Positions 8,377 through 15,427 of a stretch of DNA of 45,169 nt are shown one piece after another (the first letter of the stretch is position 1; the number at the start of each line of letters is the position of its first letter). The notes under the pieces were generated by a model. That model was not told where the DNA came from, did no database searches, and saw nothing but the letters and a program-made list of their open reading frames with translations. The DNA lies in contig CACHTQ010000008.1 of assembly GCA_902582845.1 (NCBI GenBank), forward strand, positions 1 to 45,169, given 5' to 3'. This stretch comes from an uncultured Pelagibacteraceae bacterium. GTDB taxonomy: Bacteria; Pseudomonadota; Alphaproteobacteria; Pelagibacterales; Pelagibacteraceae. Position numbers and translations under genes: made by a program.

Positions 8377-8390
8377 AATTGTTAACAATT
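8377..8390. promoter_or_regulatory. 14-base perfect palindrome in the livK leader (possible operator)
   Basis: AATTGTTAACAATT is fully self-complementary and lies 14-27 bases upstream of the livK start codon, next to its ribosome-binding site. Its symmetry and place fit a dimeric repressor site or a short RNA hairpin. AT-rich palindromes also arise by chance here, and no regulator gene is nearby. Confidence 0.3.
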
Positions 8391-8395
8391 TTTAA

Positions 8396-8416
8396 AAATC
8401 AAATTAAATCTGATTT
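8396..8416 (-). terminator. Weak hairpin after the EamA gene
   Basis: On the minus strand AAATCA (8416 side) and TGATTT flank a 9-base loop and lead into a short T tract before the livK leader. The stem is only 6 base pairs and AT-rich, so it is a poor terminator, but it is the only candidate between the EamA gene and livK. Confidence 0.25.
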
Positions 8417-8438
8417 ATAAAAAGTTGCAATAAGCAAA

Positions 8439-9296
8439 TTATTTAATTTTGTGTAAAAAAAACACTGAAGTAATTACAATTATACCACCCAATATGAACA
8501 AAATAGTGGGCACTTCATCAAAAACTAGATAGGTGAGAATAATCCCAAATATTGGAAAGAGAGAATAAAAAGGAAAAATCTTACCAACGGTATAAAATTT
8601 ATAGAGATAAAACATCAGCAGGTGTGCACATAAAGATACTATTACTGCTTGATAAGATATGAGCATCCATGACTCAAAATTTATTTGCACAATATTTTCT
8701 TGAACATTACCCTCAATGAAAACTGAAATAATTAAGAGTATTATAAAACCAAAAATACCCGTGCTAGCATTTATCATACTTATTGGAAGCTCTTTTAATT
8801 GTCTTGAATAAACTTGTGCTAGTCCAAAAAATAAAGCCATAAGACTTGCAAAAAATAAACCTAAATAGTTTTCTGTTAATTTAGGATCAAAAAAAATTAT
8901 AACTATTCCAAGAAAGGACGTGAAAATCAAAATCCATTTATTTTTGCTTATATTTTCATTTAATAGAAACGCACTTGCTAGTATTCCAAACGGTATCGCA
9001 AGTTGGGATCCTAAAATTATAGGAGCAATTATTGAGGAATGAAATAATGATAGATTCATAAATACATAAACCAAAACACCCATAGATATTGAAAATAAAA
9101 TCAATGGTTTAAAAAATTTTTTATTTGGTAATTTAAATTTCCAAAAAGGTATTAATAACAAAAATACCAATCCCATTCTTAATGAAGCCATTAAGATGGG
9201 TGGGACAGAATTATTAAGAGCTAACTTAGCTACAGGAAACGCGCTTCCGTGAGCTATCATTATAAAAATTAAAATGACTAAGTGTTTAAGTGGCAA
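8439..9296 (-). CDS. EamA/DMT-family transporter
   Basis: 285-residue inner-membrane protein with ten predicted hydrophobic helices in two EamA repeats. The first repeat opens with HGSAFPVAKLALN and contains GSQLAIPFGILASAFLLNE; the second ends with YSLFPIFGIILTYLVFDEVPT. EamA proteins are usually exporters of amino acids, metabolites or drugs; the substrate is unknown. It lies upstream of livK on the same strand and could in part be read into it. One of four EamA genes in the window. Confidence 0.85.
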   Translation of the reverse strand: MPLKHLVILIFIMIAHGSAFPVAKLALNNSVPPILMASLRMGLVFLLLIPFWKFKLPNKKFFKPLILFSISMGVLVYVFMNLSLFHSSIIAPIILGSQLAIPFGILASAFLLNENISKNKWILIFTSFLGIVIIFFDPKLTENYLGLFFASLMALFFGLAQVYSRQLKELPISMINASTGIFGFIILLIISVFIEGNVQENIVQINFESWMLISYQAVIVSLCAHLLMFYLYKFYTVGKIFPFYSLFPIFGIILTYLVFDEVPTILFILGGIIVITSVFFLHKIK

Positions 9297-9305
9297 TTTT
9301 TTTGA

Positions 9306-9917
9306 TTAGAAGTATTTTTTAAAGGTTTCATTAATTGATAAAACACCATAATCATTTAATCCACCAATAATCAACTGTAAAGCAACAAGTAAAATAAAAC
9401 CTAAACCAATATAGGCAATCCAAAGATGTCTTTGTATATAATTAGCTAGATAGGTAGCTAATGCACCAGTAAGAACAACTGACAAGATCAGCCCAAACAT
9501 CATGTACCCAAAATTTCCTTTTGCAGCACCCACAACCCCTATGACGTTATCAAAACTAATAGTTATGTCTGCAAAAAGGACTTTATAAATACTCTTAATA
9601 AATGAGGGCTCTTTTGATTTTTTAGTGGGTGACTTAATTTTTTTTATTTCAAATAAATCTTTTCTTAGGTCATTAACAATCCAGATTAAAAGAAGACCTC
9701 CAATTATTTTGACCCAATAAAATTGGAAAAGATAAGTTGCAAAAATTGCAAATAAAACCTTAAAAACAAGTGCACCGACTACGCCCCAAAAAATAATTAA
9801 TTTTCTATTTTTAGGTACAAAATTTGCAGCGATTAAACCAATTATAATTGCATTATCTGCAGCCAAGATAATATCAATAAATATGATCTGTAAGAGTATG
9901 AGCGATTCTTCTAACAA
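9306..9917 (-). CDS. TerC / YjbE-family integral membrane protein
   Basis: 203-residue membrane protein with about six or seven helices. The TerC signature is seen twice: IFIDIILAADNAIIIGL near residues 10-26 and the mirrored ADITISFDNVIGVVGAAKG near 115-133. The acidic Asp-Asn pairs inside helices are characteristic. Family members are linked to manganese or other metal export and to tellurium resistance. A charged cytoplasmic loop (KKSKEPSFIKS) separates the halves. It is transcribed with the EamA gene 9 bases downstream. Confidence 0.85.
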   Translation of the reverse strand: MLEESLILLQIIFIDIILAADNAIIIGLIAANFVPKNRKLIIFWGVVGALVFKVLFAIFATYLFQFYWVKIIGGLLLIWIVNDLRKDLFEIKKIKSPTKKSKEPSFIKSIYKVLFADITISFDNVIGVVGAAKGNFGYMMFGLILSVVLTGALATYLANYIQRHLWIAYIGLGFILLVALQLIIGGLNDYGVLSINETFKKYF

Positions 9918-9977
9918 GGTAATATTATTTTAAAAGACAATTATAATTGTTAGAATTCTGTTGTCTATTATTAGTAA

Positions 9978-10466
9978 TTAATATTTTGATTTTTCACCAG
10001 CTATAACTGCTTTTAGCTGGTCATATTCTTTACAGTTACAATCTTTTAAAACTTCAAGTCTTTCAACTGCAAGATTATGTCTATTTGTAGCCACGTATAG
10101 TTCACCAAGGTACTCATTTATACCTATATGTTTTGGATCAATTTTTAATCCTTGTAAATAAAATTTTTCCCCATTTTCAAAATCACCAAGCTTTCGAGTT
10201 GTAAAACCAAGATAATTTAATGTATCAGCTTTATTTGGAAAATTTTTATTAGATTGAACCAATAATTTTTGCGCTTTCAAATAACTTTTTTTTGCTTTAT
10301 CTAACTTATCTTTTTTTTCAAAGTTTTTTGCTGCTTTAATATGTGTAACAGCCATATCATATTTTGTTTTAGTTTTAGAGGAACCACTATCGCTCGATCC
10401 TGCAGCATATGAGCTTGAGACTACTAAAGTAGATATAAACAGTGAAATAAGTAAATTTTTAATCAT
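9978..10466 (-). CDS. Exported tetratricopeptide-repeat protein
   Basis: 162 residues with a signal peptide (hydrophobic 5-19, cleavage near A21-A22) followed by a Ser/Gly-rich linker. The rest is helical with at least two TPR units: LNYLGFTTRKLGDFENGEKF / LQGLKIDPKH around 85-115, and INEYLGELYVATNRHNLAVE around 116-135. A CNCKEY motif near 143 offers a cysteine pair in the periplasm. TPR domains bind proteins; the partner is not known. The start overlaps the last 4 bases of pxpA, so it is probably translated from the pxpA transcript. Confidence 0.8.
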   Translation of the reverse strand: MIKNLLISLFISTLVVSSSYAAGSSDSGSSKTKTKYDMAVTHIKAAKNFEKKDKLDKAKKSYLKAQKLLVQSNKNFPNKADTLNYLGFTTRKLGDFENGEKFYLQGLKIDPKHIGINEYLGELYVATNRHNLAVERLEVLKDCNCKEYDQLKAVIAGEKSKY

Positions 10467-11242
10467 ATAAATTTTTTCATTTTATTTAATGTTTCTAGTT
10501 TTAGTCCATTATCCAGTAAATTTTTTTTTATAGATTTAGCTGTTTCCAAGGAACTAATATTATCGCCATGTATACATACAGAATCGATTTCACAAGGTAT
10601 TTGTTTCCCACTGTGACAATTAAGTGACTGAGTTTGTAGCATCTTTAATACGTGTTTTTTTGCTTGTTCTGGGTCAGTGATTAAAGCATGAGGTTTTTTT
10701 CTTGATACAAGATTTCCATCATCTTCATAATTTCTGTCAGCAAATATTTCACAAGCAATTTTCATATCTAATTTTTTAGCAGCTTGTTCCATTTTAGATC
10801 CAGTCGGCACTAAATAAATTAAGTCTGGATTTATTCTTTTGATTACTTTTGCTAAGGTCGTTGCTAAATCAATATCCTCACATGCCATATTATTTAACGC
10901 TCCGTGTGGTTTTATATGAGTTACATTTTCACCATGGTTAGACGAAATTGTTTGAAGAATTTCATATTGATCAGTTATTAATTTTTCTAACTCAGTAGAA
11001 GATAAATTCATTCGTTCTCTCCCAAAATTTTCAGGATCATTAAAAGATGGATGTGCTCCTATACTGACACCATTTTTTTTTGATATTTCTACAACTTGAT
11101 TCATAGTTTCCTCATCACCTGCATGATAACCACATGCTATATTTGCTGAATTAACTATTTCAAGTAAGTCAGGATCATGCTTGTTAGAATGATGTTTAGA
11201 TTTTTCGCCTAAATCACAATTTATATTAATTTCAATACTCAT
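10463..11242 (-). CDS. pxpA: 5-oxoprolinase subunit A (LamB/YcsF family)
   Basis: Subunit of the ATP-dependent enzyme that opens 5-oxoproline to glutamate, together with PxpB and PxpC. The 259-residue sequence opens with INCDLGE and continues with SANIACGYHAGDEETM, IGAHPSFNDPENFGRERM, HIKPHGALNNMACED and FADRNYEDDGNLVSRKK, which are the classic LamB/YcsF blocks. It is divergent from pxpB with only 21 bases between the start codons, so promoters must extend into coding sequence. The downstream TPR gene overlaps its stop. Confidence 0.93.
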   Translation of the reverse strand: MSIEININCDLGEKSKHHSNKHDPDLLEIVNSANIACGYHAGDEETMNQVVEISKKNGVSIGAHPSFNDPENFGRERMNLSSTELEKLITDQYEILQTISSNHGENVTHIKPHGALNNMACEDIDLATTLAKVIKRINPDLIYLVPTGSKMEQAAKKLDMKIACEIFADRNYEDDGNLVSRKKPHALITDPEQAKKHVLKMLQTQSLNCHSGKQIPCEIDSVCIHGDNISSLETAKSIKKNLLDNGLKLETLNKMKKFI

Positions 11243-11263
11243 TATTCTTCAGTATAACATGGC

Positions 11264-11938
11264 ATGATAAAAAATATATCAAATCTTGGTGACGCAGCTT
11301 TATATTGTGATTTTGGTAAAGAGGTAAATAAAGACATTAATACACAAGTAATCAAATATTTTAAAACTATTCAAAAAAAAAATATTGCAGGGGTGAATAA
11401 TATTATCCCATCTTATAATAAATTAATTATTTCTTTTGATCTAAAAAAAATTAATTTTAATAAACTTAAAAAAGTAATTGATAATATAGAAATTATTAAA
11501 GGCGATAGCATACAAAATAAAAAATTTGAAATTCCTGTCTGTTGTGAAAAAGAATTTTCTTTGGATATAAAAAGATTAGAAGAAAAACTTAAGATGAAAG
11601 AAGAAAAAATTTACGAGAGTTTTTTTGAAAAAGAATTTTTTTGTTATATGACAGGTTTTATCGCAGGAATGCCTTTTCTTGGAGATTTAGATGAAAATCT
11701 TAGAGCAAAACGTCTTGATACACCGAGGGTTAAAGTGCCAAAGGGTTCAATTGGTTTGACTGAGCAATTTGCCAATATTTATACTTTTGAAAGCCCTGGA
11801 GGATGGAATATCATTGGAAATACTCCATTAAATATTTTTGATAGCACTAAAGAAAAAGAACCAAATTTAATTAATCCGGGTGATTTAGTTACATTTAAGA
11901 GAATTACTAAAGAGAATTACCAAAATTATCATGAATAA
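11264..11938 (+). CDS. pxpB: 5-oxoprolinase subunit B (KipI-like)
   Basis: 224 residues. The diagnostic C-terminal half contains GFIAGMPFLGDLDENLRAKRLDTPRVKVPKGSIGL (as two adjacent blocks), then TFESPGGWNIIGNTPL, which define the KipI/allophanate hydrolase subunit 1 family. PxpB forms a complex with PxpC. The N-terminal half is divergent and very lysine-rich. The stop overlaps the pxpC start by 8 bases. Older annotation may call it allophanate hydrolase subunit 1; the linked pxpA makes 5-oxoprolinase the better call. Confidence 0.92.
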   Translation: MIKNISNLGDAALYCDFGKEVNKDINTQVIKYFKTIQKKNIAGVNNIIPSYNKLIISFDLKKINFNKLKKVIDNIEIIKGDSIQNKKFEIPVCCEKEFSLDIKRLEEKLKMKEEKIYESFFEKEFFCYMTGFIAGMPFLGDLDENLRAKRLDTPRVKVPKGSIGLTEQFANIYTFESPGGWNIIGNTPLNIFDSTKEKEPNLINPGDLVTFKRITKENYQNYHE

Positions 11939-12875
11939 AAATTATTTTGAAATTTTAAGGGCTGGTATTAATTCAACTTTCCAAGATCTTGGAAGGAGTA
12001 ATCTTTATCATATAGGTATCCCATTCAGTGGAGCCATGGATAAAAGAAACTATTTATTAGCTAACAAACTTACTGGTAATGATCATAACCATCCAGTAAT
12101 AGAATTTGCATATCAGGGCCCTCATTTGAAATATAATGGAGATAAAATTAATATTGTCATTACTGGCGATGTCAGTTTTAAAATTAAAAATGGTGATAAT
12201 TTAATTGATGGAGAATGTTATCAATCATTCATTCTAGAAAATGGTGACGAGTTAGATATTATATCAACTAATAAATCCGTTTATGGATATCTAGCAATCA
12301 GTGGTACATTTGATTTAAAATTTCAATGGTCTAGTTGTTCAACTAACACAAAAGCAAAGATAGGATCTAACAATGGAGAAAAGTTAGCTGATAACCAAAA
12401 AATTAAAATCAAAGAAATTAATAATAATTTTGTGAATAGAAAATTAAATTATGTTAATACAAAAATAGAAAATATTAGAGTAATTAAAGGAACAAATTTT
12501 AATTATTTTTCTGAAGAGGGTAAGAAAATTTTTTTTAAAAATGAGTTTAAAGTCTCTAAATTATCCGATCGTATGGGAATGAGATTAGAGGGAAAAAAAA
12601 TAGAAAATATAGTTGATACTAATATTAGATCTGAAGGCTTAATTAAGGGCGTGATACAAGTGCCGGCTGATGGCAATCCAATAATCATGCTCTCAGATCA
12701 TGGTACTATAGGGGGGTATCCTAAAATCGGCGTCGTTGTGAGTGCTGATTATGATAAATTAGTTCAATTAACTCCTGGCTCAACTATCAAATTTCAGGAG
12801 GTCGATTTAAATAGTGCAGAAACCCTTTTTAAATTGTATGACTTAGAGACTCAAAATTTAATTTCACAAATTTAA
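11931..12875 (+). CDS. pxpC: 5-oxoprolinase subunit C (KipA-like)
   Basis: 314 residues, the biotin-dependent carboxylase-like family. It begins with ILRAGINSTFQDLGRSN and GIPFSGAMDKRNYLLAN, and later has VSKLSDRMGMRLEG and the closing block IQVPADGNPIIMLSDHGTIGGYPKIG, all typical of KipA/PxpC. It overlaps pxpB by 8 bases and the following EamA start by 1 base, giving a compact pxpB-pxpC-eamA unit. Confidence 0.93.
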   Translation: MNKNYFEILRAGINSTFQDLGRSNLYHIGIPFSGAMDKRNYLLANKLTGNDHNHPVIEFAYQGPHLKYNGDKINIVITGDVSFKIKNGDNLIDGECYQSFILENGDELDIISTNKSVYGYLAISGTFDLKFQWSSCSTNTKAKIGSNNGEKLADNQKIKIKEINNNFVNRKLNYVNTKIENIRVIKGTNFNYFSEEGKKIFFKNEFKVSKLSDRMGMRLEGKKIENIVDTNIRSEGLIKGVIQVPADGNPIIMLSDHGTIGGYPKIGVVVSADYDKLVQLTPGSTIKFQEVDLNSAETLFKLYDLETQNLISQI

Positions 12876-13753
12876 TGAATATTTTAAAAAGTTTACCTGG
12901 CCCATTACTGATATTTTTTGGTGCTCTTAGTTTAAGCTTTGGTGGATTAATTGTAAAATCTTTTGAGGGAGCAACATTATGGCAGATATTATTTTGGAGA
13001 TCCTTATTTTTCTCTCTTACCGTTTTAACTTTTTTGATAATTACCTACAAAAGCAAATTTTTAAAATCGTTTCATGACTCTGGATTACCAGGTTTTATTG
13101 GTGGATTAATATTATCTATTGGTTTTTGTGGTTATGTTTTTGCTATGTATAATACTACTGTTGCTAATACTAATTTCATCATATCACTTCAAATCTTATT
13201 TTTAGCTATATTTGGTTTCTTTTTCTTAAAAGAAAAAATTAATCTAATTACGCTAATCTCAATTATTTTAGCAATGTCCGGAGTGCTATTAATGGTTGGA
13301 AATTCATTATCTCCAGGAGAATTATCTGGAAATTTAGCAGCTTTCACAATGCCAATTACTTTTGCAGTTTTGATAATGATTGTTAGAAAATTTCCATCAG
13401 TTGATATGGTCCCAGCACAGTTTGTTGCAGGGATAAGTTCATGTCTTATTGGTTTATCATTTTCACCTACTATAATGATTTCACCTCATGATATTTTTTT
13501 AGGTTTTTTAGCTGGATTTTTTCAAATAGGTTTCGGTTTTATATTTATAACGATTGGTGCAAGAACAACTCCTTCTGCAATGGTTGGAATAATCATGCTA
13601 TCCGAATCTGTTCTTGGTCCTATATGGGCTTTTCTTTTTGTAAACGAAATACCATCGTTATATGGGTTGATAGGAGGAGCAATAATACTTTTTGCTGTAT
13701 TACTGCAGTTTTATACGCTTTTAAAAAAACCAAAGGCAATCGTTTCTAATTGA
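12875..13753 (+). CDS. EamA/DMT-family transporter
   Basis: 292-residue inner-membrane protein with ten hydrophobic segments. The first EamA repeat carries SFGGLIVKSFEGATLWQILFWRS and the conserved FFFLKEKIN turn; the second carries GARTTPSAMVGIIMLSESVLGPIWAFLF and ends with a lysine-rich tail. Its ATG shares a base with the pxpC stop, so it may move 5-oxoproline, glutamate or a related metabolite; that is inference from location only. It is followed by the glycine riboswitch region. Confidence 0.85.
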   Translation: MNILKSLPGPLLIFFGALSLSFGGLIVKSFEGATLWQILFWRSLFFSLTVLTFLIITYKSKFLKSFHDSGLPGFIGGLILSIGFCGYVFAMYNTTVANTNFIISLQILFLAIFGFFFLKEKINLITLISIILAMSGVLLMVGNSLSPGELSGNLAAFTMPITFAVLIMIVRKFPSVDMVPAQFVAGISSCLIGLSFSPTIMISPHDIFLGFLAGFFQIGFGFIFITIGARTTPSAMVGIIMLSESVLGPIWAFLFVNEIPSLYGLIGGAIILFAVLLQFYTLLKKPKAIVSN

Positions 13754-13783
13754 CATTTTAAGTTACTTATAGGACTATTGATG

Positions 13784-13945
13784 TACGGGAGAGACTACAG
13801 ATTATCGTAGCGCCGAAGGAGCAACCGCCCAGGAATCTCTCAGGCAAAAAGGACCGTAACATATTAACTCTGGAAAGAGATTTAATTCTCGCCGAAGGAG
13901 CAAAACTCTCAGGCAAATATACAGATGGGTATAATGAGTTAATAT
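13784..13945 (+). promoter_or_regulatory. Tandem glycine riboswitch controlling gcvTHP
   Basis: Two glycine aptamers are recognisable. Aptamer 1 (13784-13858) is closed by TACGG/CCGTA and holds the conserved core GCGCCGAAGGAGCAA and TCTCTCAGGCAAAAAGGACCG. Aptamer 2 (about 13865-13928) holds GCCGAAGGAGCAAAACTCTC and AGGCAAATATACAGATGGG. A second, outer repeat ATATTAACTC (13861-13870) pairs perfectly with GAGTTAATAT (13936-13945), which includes the first two bases of the gcvT ATG at 13944 and the weak GAG ribosome-binding site. This suggests control of translation. Glycine riboswitches ahead of gcvT, and in SAR11 also of malate synthase, are established. Confidence 0.95.
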
Positions 13946-15047
13946 GGATACAAAAAAAACATCGCTTTACCAATTACATCAAGATTGTAACGCAAAGTTT
14001 GTTGAATTCGCAGGTTATCAGATGCCAATCCAATACTCTGAAGGTATTGTAGAGGAGCATAAATTCACAAGAAATCACTCTGGTATTTTTGATGTTTCAC
14101 ATATGGGTCAATTATTTATATATGGTGGCGATGAATTAATTAGAGATTTAGAAAAAATTTTTCCATTAGATTTAAAAAATTTGAAATTAAATCATTCTAA
14201 ATACAGCTTCTTAATGGATAAAGATGCTGGGATACAAGATGATTTAATCATTACAAAAATTGATGAAGGTTTTTTAATAATTCTAAATGCAGCATGTAAA
14301 GACAATGACTTTAAAATATTAGAAGAACTATTAAACGAAAAGTACAAAATGGTTTTGGATGAAAATAGATCTTTAATAGCAATTCAGGGACCAAAATCAT
14401 CGCAAATCTTAAATGATGTTGTTGATGGAGTAAAAGATTTAAATTTTATGTCTGGAAACTGGTTTGTATTCGAAAATCAAAAAGTATACATTACTCGATC
14501 CGGATATACAGGTGAAGATGGTTTTGAGATATCGGTTCCAAATAACTTTGCAGATAAATTGACAAGAGAATTAATTGATAAAGGATCTAAATTGGTAGGG
14601 CTAGGAGCAAGAGATACTTTAAGATTAGAAGCTGGCTTATGCTTGTATGGTCATGACCTTGATAAAAATAAAACACCAGTTGAAGCGAATTTGAAATGGG
14701 CAATTTCAAAAGAAAGAATATCTAAAGGTGACTTTATTGGTTCAGACATCATTATTAAACAATTGAATGATGGTGTCACCAAAATAAGAGTTGGGATTAA
14801 ACCTGAGGGAAGAATAATTGCTAGAGAAAAAACGAAAATATTTAATCAATCAGATGTTCATATTGGAGAGATTACTAGTGGTACATTCGGACCTAGTGTA
14901 AATGGCCCTGTAGCAATGGGATATGTAGAAAATGAATTTTCAAAAAAAAATACTAAAGTATTTTTAGAGGTGAGGGGCAAAAAATATGCAGCAAACATTT
15001 GTAGCCTACCATTTTATAAAAAAAGTTACGTAAAAGGAGCAAATTAA
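13944..15047 (+). CDS. gcvT: Glycine cleavage system T protein (aminomethyltransferase)
   Basis: Transfers the methylene group of glycine from lipoylated GcvH to tetrahydrofolate and releases ammonia. The 367-residue length is normal. Blocks seen are [18 protein letters not shown] near the N-terminus, IFDVSHMGQ, the folate-binding NAACKDNDF region, [18 protein letters not shown] ([14 protein letters not shown]) and [19 protein letters not shown]. The C-terminal domain has [20 protein letters not shown]. It heads gcvT-gcvH-gcvP, whose genes overlap by one base each, and is controlled by the riboswitch. The fourth subunit (Lpd) is not in the window. Confidence 0.97.
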   Translation: MDTKKTSLYQLHQDCNAKFVEFAGYQMPIQYSEGIVEEHKFTRNHSGIFDVSHMGQLFIYGGDELIRDLEKIFPLDLKNLKLNHSKYSFLMDKDAGIQDDLIITKIDEGFLIILNAACKDNDFKILEELLNEKYKMVLDENRSLIAIQGPKSSQILNDVVDGVKDLNFMSGNWFVFENQKVYITRSGYTGEDGFEISVPNNFADKLTRELIDKGSKLVGLGARDTLRLEAGLCLYGHDLDKNKTPVEANLKWAISKERISKGDFIGSDIIIKQLNDGVTKIRVGIKPEGRIIAREKTKIFNQSDVHIGEITSGTFGPSVNGPVAMGYVENEFSKKNTKVFLEVRGKKYAANICSLPFYKKSYVKGAN

Positions 15048-15427
15048 TGAGTGAAGTAAAATATTCTAAAGAGCATGAATGGATAAAATTAGAGGGTGAT
15101 GTTGCAACAATTGGCATAACAAAGCATGCAACAGAAATGCTAGGAGATATTGTGTTTGCTGAGCTACCTGAGAAAGGTTCTAATGTTGAAAAAGATGGCA
15201 CTGCAGGAGTTGTTGAATCTACTAAAGCTGCAAGTGACGTTTATACTCCAGTTAGTGGTGAAGTTGTTGATACAAATCAAGAAATTGTAGATGATCCATC
15301 CAAAATAAATCAAGACCCTGAAAATTCTGCTTGGTTCTTTAAATTAAAAATAAAAGATAAATCTGAAATGGACTCTTTAATGAACAAAGATGACTATGAT
15401 AAATTTGCAAAGGAGAATAATACCTAA
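15047..15427 (+). CDS. gcvH: Glycine cleavage system H protein
   Basis: Lipoyl carrier that shuttles the aminomethyl intermediate between GcvP, GcvT and lipoamide dehydrogenase. The 126-residue protein has the family start [20 protein letters not shown] and the lipoylation motif [20 protein letters not shown], with K60 as the modified lysine. The C-terminal helix region [12 protein letters not shown] is also standard. The ATG overlaps the last base of gcvT and its stop overlaps the gcvP ATG, so stoichiometry is probably set by coupling. Confidence 0.97.
   Translation: MSEVKYSKEHEWIKLEGDVATIGITKHATEMLGDIVFAELPEKGSNVEKDGTAGVVESTKAASDVYTPVSGEVVDTNQEIVDDPSKINQDPENSAWFFKLKIKDKSEMDSLMNKDDYDKFAKENNT

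Noticed and set aside
7864..8385. 173-codon plus-strand open frame opposite livK
   Set aside because: It is the antisense shadow of livK: the minus frame has a signal peptide, binding-protein motifs and a ribosome-binding site; the plus frame is low in aromatic residues and has no recognisable motif.
13767..13973. 68-codon minus-strand frame across the gcvT leader
   Set aside because: The region is fully explained by two glycine aptamers; the frame is a by-product of conserved RNA sequence.
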